Assembly (NCBI GenBank): GCA_020746995.1
Contig: JAGPXD010000002.1
Coordinates: 1,922,001 to 1,986,000, forward strand
From: Plectosphaerella cucumerina
Lineage: Eukaryota > Ascomycota > Sordariomycetes > Glomerellales > Plectosphaerellaceae
Reading direction: 5' to 3'
DNA: 64,000 nt
Of the stretch, positions 45,880-55,550 are shown piece after piece (positions within the stretch are counted from its first letter, which is position 1; every line of letters begins with the position of its first letter). The position numbers and the translations under genes were made by a program. The notes beneath the pieces are model-generated. The model saw only the letters and a program-made list of their open reading frames with translations. It was not told where the DNA came from and did not search any database.

Positions 45880-46824
45880 ATGTTGCCTCCTCCTCGTCAG
45901 TACACCGGGTTGCTCCTATCCAACAAAGTCAACATGCTCGACCCTGTTATCGAGGAAGAGGAGATCGGTGAGAGCGAGCAAAGGCATGGACTGGAAGAAA
46001 CGAATACCGGGAGCAAAGATTCGTCAGAGAGCCAGCAGGTTTCCATTCGAGGTACGTCGTCAAGACCTACGCAGCTTGAAGCATCAACTCATAAGCCACA
46101 AGAACAACCCCCAAGTCTGAGCAGAGACATCCATCGCAGACCCTCGAGGTCCAGCCGACCATACCGTCACCGGCTCATCAGCAGACACAACCCTCGAGCG
46201 AACCTCCGCCATCCAACCCCCTCCCCTCCTGCCAACGACCCTCCCCCTTCCACAACCCTCACACGCCGACCCTCCGTCGCGCCCCCACCAGACCCCAAAC
46301 GTCTCAGCGAAGAAGCCCTCCTCCACGCCCTCCACAACATCCGCATCGAAGAGGAAGAAGAGCTCAGCTTCCGCCGCAAGAGCCTGCACATCGTCGAGAT
46401 CCCCACCACCGTCCTTCCCCTACCGCCGACAGACGCACCGTCCGCCGAGACGGAGCCCGAAAGCAGCTCCGAGGAGCAGACCTCTGAAGAAGGGGCCCCC
46501 TACGACCGGTTCAGCGTCTACCAGCTTGCGTGCTCCCGCGAACGGCTGCGTGATATGGAGCAGCAGCTTCAGAATGCGGTGTGCATGATGCAGGATACTG
46601 TTGAGCTTGTGGCGCGGCGGATGAGGGAGCAGGCGAAGGCTAATACCGCGGGTGAGGGTAAGGAAGAGGTCACAACTGTTGTGAGGAGTATGAGGGCACA
46701 GCTTGACAGGCTGGCGGGGACACATGAAAGGGTTTCGCTGGAGCATGGCCTCGTGGCGAGGGAGATGGGGGCGAGGCCGGGGAACTTGTGGGAAGAGATG
46801 GCACGGAGGATGGGAGCGATGTAG
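45880..46824 (+). CDS. Hypothetical coiled-coil protein
   Basis: A single frame of 314 aa (MLPPPRQYTGLLLSNKVNML...). It could start at the second Met, 45934, which precedes an acidic block (DPVIEEEEIGESE). Residues 60-140 are Pro/Arg/Ser-rich. A conserved-looking helical piece (LSEEALLHALHNIRIEEEEE) precedes a C-terminal coiled coil (RERLRDMEQQLQNAVCMMQD, MREQAKAN, SMRAQLDRLAGTHERVSLEH). I recognise no family. A 51-bp in-frame GTACGT...CACAAG stretch from about 46052 could be an intron, which would remove 17 residues. C-ending codons over 46.2-46.5 kb support that this is coding. Confidence 0.62.
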   Translation: MLPPPRQYTGLLLSNKVNMLDPVIEEEEIGESEQRHGLEETNTGSKDSSESQQVSIRGTSSRPTQLEASTHKPQEQPPSLSRDIHRRPSRSSRPYRHRLISRHNPRANLRHPTPSPPANDPPPSTTLTRRPSVAPPPDPKRLSEEALLHALHNIRIEEEEELSFRRKSLHIVEIPTTVLPLPPTDAPSAETEPESSSEEQTSEEGAPYDRFSVYQLACSRERLRDMEQQLQNAVCMMQDTVELVARRMREQAKANTAGEGKEEVTTVVRSMRAQLDRLAGTHERVSLEHGLVAREMGARPGNLWEEMARRMGAM

Positions 46825-46998
46825 GGTATTTGGACGTGGGAGAGCAAGAAGACGTAGAGATGGAGATCACAAGTGTAGATGAGCTAGCTATATACGAGGT
46901 GGGATATGTACAATGTAGCCGAGACGGCCGTTCCCTGAACAGACTGAAAGAGCAGAGAGACCCTCCTCTTCGAAAGGATCTGCTCAGCCAGAGGCTCC

Positions 46999-48190
46999 TT
47001 AAGGAAGACACTGCGAGTACCACGGGTTGACCACACTGCATGTCGACCCAGCAACACAACGCGTAGGACCACTCCATCCCTGACCGCCGCACTGTCCCCA
47101 GACAGGCGACGTAGGCCCACTACCACCACCAGTCGGCACAGGCGGGCTACCAGCCGTAGTCGACGACGACGAAGACGAAGACGACGATGAGGCTGTGGTG
47201 GTAGTCGATGTCCTGATCGTCGTGGCCGGGGGCGGACCGGGCTGGAAGACGGGATAGTTCCCGTCATCGGAGCGGCGGCAGCCGGTGCGGTCGGTGAGTG
47301 CGGCGGGGCACTGGACGCGGCGCCACGAGACGTCGGGGTTGTCGGCGTCGTTGAACCAGTCGTACCGCCAGTTGCAGCCGGGCTGCAGGGCCGAGGGGAT
47401 TTGGGAGCACTGGCTGCGGCTGGTGGTGCCGCCGTAGCGGTTTCCGGGGAAGCTGACGCCCCATTGCGGGGTGCAGCCGTCGAAGATGCCCAGGCCTGAG
47501 AGGTCAGAATGATGTACAGAAGGGAGGAAGGAGAAGGAAACGTACCGCCGCCGGGCATGAGGATGTCAAAGTGGTTGCCGCTGAGGTCGCCGCCTGGGAG
47601 GTGTTAGCGGTGTTTTGAGAGGTCGGGTTGGGACCGGAGCCACAACCTCCGTTTGGAGAGGCACGAGTCGTGTCTTGGGGATGCGTACCGGTGTTTGTCG
47701 ACTGGACGACCATGGTCTTTCCCGCAACAGGGCCGGAGGTGAACTGAAGGCTATTCTCGTCGTTAGCATCGCTCCACCCTGCTCACGGGCACACGTACGC
47801 ATAGCAGGCACAGCACCAGCTAGCCTCCGATCCACCACTGAAAGCCGTGGCAGCAAAACCATAGGCCAGGTTATCGTTGACAGCCCACGGCTGGTTATCG
47901 TTGCACGTGTAGGCGACGCCGTTGGAGTCGCAGCCGCTCCTGGCCGTGGACGCGAGAGGGTTGTTGTTCCTATCGCACGTCTTGACGGGCTGGCTGACGG
48001 AGGCCTTTTCGTCCCACCCGCAGGACGGCTTGCAGCAGTCCCAGTATCTGAGGTAACACGATCAGCACCGGCACTTGGAGAGGGGCGGGGAAGGCAGGGA
48101 TGGGAGGACCGACCTAGTGGTGCGGCCGGTGCCAGAGGACTGGGCGGCCACACCGGCCACGAGGCCGATGAGGACTGCAGAGGAACGCAT
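46999..48190 (-). CDS. GH45 endoglucanase with CBM1
   Basis: Five exons on the minus strand: 48190-48114, 48047-47799, 47750-47689, 47593-47546 and 47495-46999 (310 aa). The four introns are 66, 48, 95 and 50 bp. The product is secreted: signal peptide [16 protein letters not shown], then QSSG. The GH45 domain begins [14 protein letters not shown] with the catalytic base Asp29. The acid Asp139 lies in [18 protein letters not shown], a spacing that matches Humicola endoglucanase V (Asp10/Asp121 in the mature form). A Thr/Ser linker with nine Ser leads to a family 1 carbohydrate-binding module ([15 protein letters not shown], then NPWYSQCLP). The enzyme cleaves internal beta-1,4-glucan bonds in cellulose with inversion. 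A TATA box lies about 95 bp upstream, and GCGGAG/GCGGGG sequences further upstream fit the carbon-catabolite repressor consensus SYGGRG, so glucose repression is plausible. Confidence 0.95.
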
Positions 48191-48935
48191 GGTCTACAGG
48201 GCACGGGACCTTGTAGGTGTTTGAACTGTTGTGTATTGAGCTACTGAACATCGTTCGTCAGGATGACGATCCCCGGGCGAGGTCTATATAATACATCCTC
48301 AGGAATGCTGGCCCCGCACGCGTCCGAAGAAGAAAGCCCGGCGAAGGGACTCCGCGAGATAGTGCGGTGATACGTCCCAAGACACGACAACCAGGCCCAA
48401 GGGGACCATAGCGTCCTGGCGGCATCGTGAGCCACGACTCGTCGGGCGGCTTTCTCCAATAGCTTCAGGCTGCCAAGATTAATCGGGTCGAGGTGAACCA
48501 TGAAAAAAGCGACGGGGACCGGTCGAAACAGCGCGGAGTTTGCCTCTTGGTGAGGAAATGCGGAAGTCGAGGTCCCGTCGGGATGGGTCCGTAGCCAGGG
48601 GGGGGTGGAGGCCAAGAAAGTTCGTCACTTGGACGGTCAAATGACCTAGGCGCTATCAAGGAGGGCTTCACAGCAATGATGGGAAGCGGGGTGGCCTTGA
48701 AAATGCGCGCTGTCAGGTGAGATGTCGAAAGGCTTCTTTCATCCTTCGCATCCGGATGGGGAGGTCGGCGTCAGCTCCGTCGAGGCCGCGTGTGTCGTCC
48801 GGGCCGAACAACCCTACTTATGAGGGAACCAAGGCGCAGGCACCGACGACCGACGTCAGGGCACATGTGGCGGCTGTCATTTAATATCGGCGGAGGAGAG
48901 GGAGGAGAGGGAACCATGGAGGGGAGCCTGGTCCA
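48191..48935. other. Promoter of the GH45 gene
   Basis: 745 bp without a gene. It contains the GH45 TATA box, a CCAAT near 48455 and several SYGGRG-type sites (for example around 48345, 48530 and 48687), plus the 3' end of the FAR1-DmpA gene on the right. Confidence 0.5.
48285..48293 (-). promoter_or_regulatory. TATA box of GH45 gene
   Basis: The plus strand TATATAATA reads TATTATATA on the minus strand, about 95 bp upstream of the ATG at 48190, a normal distance for a fungal secreted-enzyme gene. Confidence 0.55.
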
Positions 48936-50933
48936 TCACAAGTACTTCTCCATGATGTCCTTGATCCATTTCAGGGGAAGGGCCTCGACTTTCCTGCCCT
49001 TGAAGCCCTCCATGCTCTGGGCCATGAACATGGCGTTGTAGATGGCCTCTTCGGTGGCATCGGCTGCGGCCTCGAACAGGCCATCGAGAGTGGCATCGTC
49101 CACAGCGGCGATGGTGCGTGTCCTCGGCCTGATGGGGTCGACCGCGGGGCCGCCATCAGGTCCAACGGTAGGCGCCACCGGGATAGAATTGCCGGTGGAG
49201 AAGGCGATGAAGATGTCGCCCGACATGTGGTGGCCAACGCCTCCAACGCGTGCGAAGCCGACGGTGGCGCGTTTGGCGAGGCGCTCGCACTGGGTTGCGT
49301 TCAGGGGCGCATCGGTGGCCAGGACGACGATGATGCTGCCGTCCTTGCGCTGCTTGTGGGCGGCGACGCTGGCCTGCCAGCGCAGCTGGGCCTGGGCGCG
49401 GGCGTCATCACTGGCGCTGGACTGGCGCGACTGCTGGTGGAGGGCGGCTTGCTGCTGCATATTCGCTTGTTGCAGCTGGTTGGCGAGTTGATTGGCCTGG
49501 GCGAAGGCTAGGTCGATGTCGGGCTGGTTGGGCAGTTGGCCAGACTGGGCGGCGAGCTGCTCCTCGTACTGCTTCTGGCGGCGCTCATTGCGTAGTCGGA
49601 GCTCCTCGGCCTCGCGGCGGGCGTCTTCGGCTTTTTGAAGGATGATCCTCTCGTGGGCGTTCTGGTCCCGAAGAATGCGGCCGACGGGGGCGCCGCCGAT
49701 ACGGAAGTGCTCAGCCTTGCCGTAGTTCGCTTGGACGAGCACGCCGACGGTGTAGGTGGGAAGAGGTTGGATTGGGGTGGCCTGAGCTGGGGCAGCCTGG
49801 GTAGGAGTTGCCTGACCCGGGACGGCATCTTCGGGCTCTTCGTCCTCGTCGTTGTCGTTGTCCTCATCGTCGTCGCCGCCCTCACCGTCAACGACGACAT
49901 CTCCCTCTGCGTCTGCTTCTGGATCGGGGCGGGTGGGGGTAGGCGCTGGTGTCCGTGCAGGTGCTGGTGGCTGTCCTGGCAGGACACGGGAAGCTGAGCC
50001 TGTGCCGCCCTTCCAGTGGTGACAGACCATGCCTGTGCCACCGCCGGTGTTGCCCTCGGGAACAGGGCCGTCATTACATAGGTCGATGCCTCTGGTGACG
50101 TCCTGAGGCTTGATCATCATCTTGCAGATGTCGTTGAGGTACCCGTCGTAAGTCTCGGCGACAACAGGCAAGAGGACGGAGTCGAGCTGGCCCTCTTTGC
50201 CGTGGTGAGCCATGGCCCAGTCCAGGACGCCACGGTAGGCATCTCCTATGCTCATGGAGTTTGTGAGGACAATGGGTGAGTTGAGCAGGCCGGTCTCTTG
50301 GACCCAATGGGATCCGGTGACCTCGCCGGCACCGTTGAAGCGGAAGATGTTGGCGTGGCATGCTTCTGTGAGCCACTCCCGACGGGGGAGGATGACGGTG
50401 AGACCCGTGTTGATCCCAGGCGAGGGCTGCATGGACTGAACAGAGACGAGCACGCCAGGCACGTCGGTCAGTGAGTTCTTGGGCCCGGGTCGGTAAGGCC
50501 CCAGGTGTAGGGTCGGCAGGACGTCGCGGACGTGGCCTCGCTCGGCTGCCCTCCTGCGGGCTTGGGCCTCCTCGCGGGCGCGGAGACTGTCCTTGGAAGG
50601 CTGTGTGCTCAGGGGCGGGGGATGGTTGTGAATGAAGCGTCCGGCGACGTACATCCAGTCGTCGCCGGTGCGCATGAGGTCGGCGGTCCACTGGCACTCC
50701 GTCTTTCGCGACCTGGGGGCCCTGATGCCACGGGACATTTCGCGGCGGCGACCGCTGTGGTCACAGGCGAGGGAGACGCGGTAGACTTCTCCAGTGGGGC
50801 GGACTCTGGTGCGCTGCTTGACGACCTTCCAGCCGAAGCGCGCGTAGTGCTGCTTCACATGTTCGTAGAGCTCGTCGCGGTCGGTGCCAGTGAGCGCCGG
50901 GTACGGATCAGGGCAGGGGGCGTGGGCGGCCAT
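48936..50933 (-). CDS. FAR1-like zinc domain fused to DmpA (peptidase S58)
   Basis: A single uninterrupted exon of 665 aa; start 50933 (MAAHAPCPDPYPALTG), though the frame stays open to 51212. Residues 20-105 match a FAR1/WRKY-GCM1-type zinc domain: YEHVKQHYARFGWKVVKQR, then C57-x22-C80-x21-H102-N-H104 (SLACDHSG, KTECQW, FIHNHP). From about 130 the chain is a DmpA/BapA aminopeptidase: SLTDVPGVLVSVQ, TGLTVILPR, EGNTGGGTGMVCHHWKGGTG and YTVGVLVQANYG. The self-cleavage site is KDG-SIIVVLATDAPL, making Ser533 the likely N-terminal nucleophile. Two inserts interrupt the peptidase: an acidic Pro-rich loop (about 315-385) and a Glu/Arg/Gln coiled segment (about 421-530) that ends just before Ser533. 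S58 enzymes are Ntn-type aminopeptidases for D- or beta-amino acid peptides. A DNA-binding or zinc role for the N-terminus is an inference. No secretion signal is seen. Confidence 0.82.
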   Translation of the reverse strand: MAAHAPCPDPYPALTGTDRDELYEHVKQHYARFGWKVVKQRTRVRPTGEVYRVSLACDHSGRRREMSRGIRAPRSRKTECQWTADLMRTGDDWMYVAGRFIHNHPPPLSTQPSKDSLRAREEAQARRRAAERGHVRDVLPTLHLGPYRPGPKNSLTDVPGVLVSVQSMQPSPGINTGLTVILPRREWLTEACHANIFRFNGAGEVTGSHWVQETGLLNSPIVLTNSMSIGDAYRGVLDWAMAHHGKEGQLDSVLLPVVAETYDGYLNDICKMMIKPQDVTRGIDLCNDGPVPEGNTGGGTGMVCHHWKGGTGSASRVLPGQPPAPARTPAPTPTRPDPEADAEGDVVVDGEGGDDDEDNDNDEDEEPEDAVPGQATPTQAAPAQATPIQPLPTYTVGVLVQANYGKAEHFRIGGAPVGRILRDQNAHERIILQKAEDARREAEELRLRNERRQKQYEEQLAAQSGQLPNQPDIDLAFAQANQLANQLQQANMQQQAALHQQSRQSSASDDARAQAQLRWQASVAAHKQRKDGSIIVVLATDAPLNATQCERLAKRATVGFARVGGVGHHMSGDIFIAFSTGNSIPVAPTVGPDGGPAVDPIRPRTRTIAAVDDATLDGLFEAAADATEEAIYNAMFMAQSMEGFKGRKVEALPLKWIKDIMEKYL

Positions 50934-51305
50934 GGTGAGGGTTCGGTGGTGGCAGAATGTTTCTTCCGCTGCGTTCTTTACTGGGGAAGAGACTGCGCTA
51001 TACCCGTAGGTAGGCGCGAGACGAGCGCGTCGTCGTGTGTTGTCGCGATGCAAGTGGTGAAGATGAAGGATGGAGTTGAGTTGGAGCTGGTTGACGAAAC
51101 GGGTTAAACGGAGATTGTGACGCGACAGGGGTGGGACAGAATCACGTGCGGAAAGAAGCAGGGGTGAAGGAAAGCGCCACGCCTCACACCAAGTTCCTTC
51201 CTTATCCTCCACGCCCAGTGTTTGATGGAAACGCTCAACTTCAATTGCTCGCTATGAATCCGAAAATGCGCCCAAGATGTTTTTGATATCCCCCGAAATG
51301 ATCGC
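50934..51305. other. Spacer between FAR1-DmpA and deuterolysin genes
   Basis: 372 bp. The peptidase frame remains open through most of it, but the translated sequence lacks domain features. It is probably leader plus the 3' end of the deuterolysin gene. Confidence 0.4.
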
Positions 51306-52538
51306 TTAGCAATTCGCGTGTACAGCTGCGAATCAGTCAGTCAGCATGGTCGATCACGAACACCAGGAGACAGCGGCGACATACCTCCGACAAAGTGCAT
51401 GTAGCTATCGGCATGCTGGATGTTCTGCGCGGCGGTGAGCTTCTTGACGCACTCGTAACCGTAGCAGTCGAAATCATCCGTGGCACCGAACTGGTTCAGG
51501 CTGTGATCGGTCAGCAAACTCTTCGATTTCGACAAGCACTCCAGATAGGCGGCACTCACTGGGTGGCTTCGTGGATGGTGACCATGGCCTGGCTCACACC
51601 ACGGCAATCATCCGTGGTGGCCGGATACTGGAACCACGAAGGGCAGTTGACCATGGTATCCTGCCAGGGCATGGCATAAGCAACAGCGCCATCGCTGCAG
51701 ACGCCGCCGACGATATCGGTGCAGTGCTGGCGGATGTTACCGGCGCTGGTAGCAGCCATCTCGGTAGCGATGCCAGCGAAGCGGTCAGCCACAGTACGGC
51801 GAGTCTGAGCAGTGGACGACTTGAAAAAGTCAGTCATACGGGCCGCGGGTCCCGTGCGGGCTGCTTCGGCGGCCTTGAGGGCTAGGGCAGAGGCGCCAGT
51901 GAGGGCGGTCTTGATCTGGGCCTGCTGCCGGGCGTTGCAGTCGTTGTCGACGAGGACGCGGCGGCGGAGGGCCTCGCGGCGCTCATGACGCAAGGAGGCG
52001 GCGGCGAGGCCGTCGACCTGGGCGGTGAGGACATTGGAGGTGAAGCGGGCGTAGCCGCAGATGTCGGTCGAGTTTGCCGAGGCGTAGGACAGGCCGCCTG
52101 CGGCGGAGATGTCAAAAGAGCCGCCGGCGGCGAGGTCGTGGTCGATGGCCACGTCGAACTCAACCTCGACGACTTCGCCAGCACGAAGGGTGCGGAAGTT
52201 CTTCTCGGTCAAGGCGTGGGTGTCGAGCCAGATCCTGATGCCGTCGAACGAAATCTTCTGGGCTGAGAGGGAGGGGGTAAGTAAGGGTTGAGAGGGATAC
52301 GTAAGAGAGGATGCTTACCGCCGGAGAAGACCTGGACCTTCTCGACCTCATGCTCGTCGAGGATGGTGCCGGTCTTAAGGACCTTGAGCGGCTCGGAGCC
52401 GGTGTTTGTGATGGTAGCCTTGACGGCCGTGTTTCCCACCAGGTCGAGGGTGAGGCTCAGGGGAGACTCGCGCTTGGCCGGACCAGCGAGGGCTGTTGCC
52501 CAAGCGGAGGCAAAGAGGGCTGTCGTGGAGAACTTCAT
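51306..52538 (-). CDS. Secreted deuterolysin (neutral protease 2, M35)
   Basis: Four minus-strand exons: 52538-52319, 52262-51560, 51500-51385 and 51325-51306 (352 aa). Introns are 56, 59 and 59 bp. The signal peptide is MKFSTTALFASAWATALAG, followed by a propeptide (about 20-175) with KRESPLSLTLDLVGN. The catalytic domain carries the zinc motif HEATH (His304, Glu305, His308), whose last His is split by the second intron. The aspzincin Asp motif appears as ATDDFDCYGY, one residue longer than the GTDDxxYG form I know from Aspergillus. The protein ends VHANC, with the terminal Cys typical of the family. Deuterolysins are zinc endopeptidases active on basic proteins. The last exon has only six codons plus the stop and would be missed by frame-based gene calling. 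Confidence 0.93.
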
Positions 52539-53719
52539 GGCTGGGGATGTTCGTAAGGAGAGACTGAGGAAACGAGGGGCGGACGTGAGCGAGAGTGAGC
52601 GGAAAGGAGCGGGCTCGGAAAGGAGTGAGAGCGTGCTGCCGTGAGAGTAATCTCCATCATGGGCGCATGGCGGGTGAGCGTCTTATACGAGCGAGGAGAA
52701 GTGGTAGGGCTGGACGCTGGATGCTGGAGTATAGTGCCTAGACTAATAGTTGCAAGGCAAGGCAAACACTCTATGCTGAGCGTACGTGGGGCGGCGGGCT
52801 TCTACTTGAAACCGTGCCCTGGATGCTTCTCGTGAGGGCCCGCAGTGCACTTTGCTGTGTGGTTGATTCAGGGGGTAGGCAGCGATGGTTTTAGTCAGAG
52901 GCCGTTGGTCAATGGGACTAGGCGCGCAAATAAGAGATTCTTCCCGAAAGTCCAGGCCAAGAAAAGGGGGATGGGTGTAAGTTTCTGTTAATTGATCGAG
53001 TCGGGGGGTTTTGAGGATCTTGCGGGTTGAACCCGAAAGCGAGATCTGCATTCCAGACATACTCCCAAGACCGCATCCGACGAGGGTGACATCTTCTTCT
53101 ACAGCACCCATTCTTCCACCCCAAGTGCACCGCAAACAGTTCAAAACACACTGCTCTGTCCAAGTATCCCCATTCTCATCTGCAAAAAGTGGCGAAATAT
53201 ATGCCAGACTCTTCGCAGCTGCCTCGTATCGTGCAACGCGACGAGGCGCACAGGCCGCGCGATGCTCCCTGGACTTCTGCTAGCTGCCCCTGGGAAATAA
53301 AGTGCCCGCGAGAGATAGATGAGACGGCCGAGTCGAGGTGCCGGCGCCGGGATAGGGCCTGTTTTGCTTCAGTGCGACCTTCTTTTTTTCTTCTGGCCGA
53401 TGGTCTGGGCCGTTGCTTCAATTTGGACCGGCAGAATTCAACCGCTGGCCGCTGTCTCGCGCCCGGCGTATTTCCCCCGGAAAGGCCCCGACGGCGAACC
53501 GGCCGATGCCCCACAGCACTCTTCCCCGGGGCCCCGCCCGCTGCTTGGGGAGCGGCGTGCGGGGAACGATCGCCCTCTGGCTGGGCATCTCCAAATTGGG
53601 CCGGCCCGGTCCAAGGTACAGACCTCGGTTGTTGCATCGGTCACTCACGACATCATCACCCCTCATCAACACCTCTCAACAACACCACAGCATCATCACG
53701 ACCATCACGACCACCCACC
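52539..53719. other. Divergent promoter of deuterolysin and transhydrogenase genes
   Basis: 1.2 kb without a supported gene. A TATAAG on the minus strand at 52682-52687 lies about 145 bp upstream of the deuterolysin ATG. The last 100 bp before 53720 are rich in ATCACC, CATC and ACCACC runs, as in a leader. Confidence 0.45.
52682..52687 (-). promoter_or_regulatory. Possible TATA box of deuterolysin gene
   Basis: TATAAG on the minus strand, about 145 bp upstream of the start codon. A weak match judged by position. Confidence 0.3.
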
Positions 53720-55325
53720 ATGCCGCCATCGCTCAGAGTCATCCCCACCGTAAGCCTCACCCTCCCTCATTCTCACTTCTGACCCTCTAACACCTCCAGG
53801 CCGCCAAGCGCGCGACGTCGCTGCTTCGCACGATCCAGCACGCCCAGGGAACCTGTCCCTGCCACTCCAACCCCGACTACCATAACCACTCTAACTCTCA
53901 CTCCCACGCCCACTCTCACCCCCCGGCAGGCATCCGCCCCCTCCGCTCCCGCGGCTATGCCTCCCCCGCCCGCCCCCAGAAGGAATACGCCTTCGAGATG
54001 GCCGCCTCCGCCATCCGCTTCGGCCCCGGCGTCACCCAGGAAATCGGCCTCGACCTCGCCAACATGTCCGCCCGCCGCGTCGCCGTCGTCACAGACCCCA
54101 CAGTCGACACCCTCATCGCCATGCGCCAGGTCCGCGAGTCCCTCGACCGCGAGGGCATCCCCTACGACGTCTACAACCAGGTCCGCGTCGAGCCAAAGGA
54201 TACCTCTGTCCGCCACGCTGTCGATTGGGCCCGTCCCATCCAGCCTGATGCCTTTGTCGCCGTCGGCGGCGGCAGCGTCATGGACACGGCCAAGCTCATG
54301 AACCTGTACACCTCCTACCCCGACGCCGACTTCCTAGACTTTGTCAACGCCCCCATCGGCAAGGGCCTGCCCGTAGACAAGCCCCTCAAGCCCCTCTACT
54401 GCGTCGTCACCACCGCCGGCACAGGGTCAGAAGTCACAGGCACGGCAATCTTCGACCTCGTCTCCCATCGCGCAAAGACAGGCGTCGCCCACCGCAACCT
54501 CAAGCCCACCCTCGGCATCTGCGACCCCCTCAACACCGCCACCATGCCTGCCGCCGTGAAGGCCTCCTCCGGCCTTGACGTCCTCTGCCACTCTCTCGAG
54601 TCCTACACCGCCATCCCCTTCTCCGAGCGCGTCCCCCGTCCCTCGAACCCCATTAACCGCCCAGCCTACCAGGGCGCCAACCCAATCTCGGATATCTTCT
54701 CCCTGCACGCCCTGCGCCAGTGCATCAAGTACCTCCCCCGCGCCGTCCGTGACCCGGACGACCTTGAGGCACAGACGGAGATGCTCCTGTGCGCATCCCT
54801 TGCCGGCATTGGCTTTGGTAATGCCGGTGTTCACCTTTGCCATGGCATGTCCTACCCTATCTCGGGACAGAACCCGGGCTACCGCCATGCCGGGTATGAG
54901 GTCGACTATCCCATTATCCCCCATGGTGTCAGCGTCGCCGTCAACGCACCGGCTGTCTTCCGCGTAAGTTTTCCCTGACTTCAATTCCATAGCACCTACT
55001 GACTTTGATGCAGTTCACCGCTGCTTCAAACCCAGAACGCCACCTCCAGGCCGCCGAGGCCTTTGGCGTCGACATCTCCAACGTCCGCCGCGAGGATGCC
55101 GGCAACGTCCTCGCAGATGCCCTTACCCGCTTCCTCGACGACCTCGGTGACCAACCCTCCGGCATCAAGGATCTTGGCTTCACCCACTCCGACATTGACG
55201 CTCTCGTCGAGGGCACATTGCCGCAGAAGCGTGTTCTGATGCTCGCCCCTAACCTGAGCGAGGAGTTGGACAGGGAGAAGGACCAGCTGCGGCATCTGTT
55301 TGAGGATGCCATGACGCACCAGTAG
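53720..55325 (+). CDS. Hydroxyacid-oxoacid transhydrogenase (iron-type ADH family)
   Basis: Exons 53720-53749, 53800-54963 and 55014-55325 (501 aa), with two 50-bp introns. The family features are VAVGGGSVMDTAKLMNLYTS, TTAGTGSEVTGTAIFDL, LDVLCHSLESYTAIPFSE and GVHLCHGMSYPISGQNPGYR. The His residues and the nearby Asp make up the metal site of iron-dependent alcohol dehydrogenases. The long inserts (VPRPSNPINRPAYQGANPIS, YEVDYPIIPHGVSVAVNAP) are typical of the ADHFE1/HOT branch, which oxidises 4-hydroxybutyrate while reducing 2-oxoglutarate, without free NAD, in mitochondria. The N-terminus is basic (AAKRATSLLRTIQHAQG), as in a presequence. It is followed by an unusual His-rich stretch (CPCHSNPDYHNHSNSHSHAH). 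Simple iron-type alcohol dehydrogenase activity is the alternative. Confidence 0.92.
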
Positions 55326-55550
55326 GGGCTTCTGGCAAAAACTCGTTTGTACCAGCTGAGCTTTGGATTTATGCAACCTGAATACACCTCACAACACATG
55401 AGAATGCGAGGCAAAGATGCTGGACAATTATGAAATCTTACTGCCTGTACAGGCTGGCGTCCCTGTCGGACGATATGAGAATCTACAACATGGCATCTTA
55501 AAATAACGGACTCATTTCCAAAAACCCCATCTGGTCCTCGACCTTTTCGC

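Noticed and set aside
46884..48204. Minus-strand frames read straight through the GH45 locus
   Set aside because: They mix exons and introns in wrong phases. The spliced five-exon model recovers every GH45 and CBM1 motif.
46999..52538. Idea that GH45, FAR1-DmpA and deuterolysin form a co-regulated cluster
   Set aside because: They share orientation and proximity but have separate promoters, no shared motif that I could verify, and no pathway link; adjacency alone is weak.
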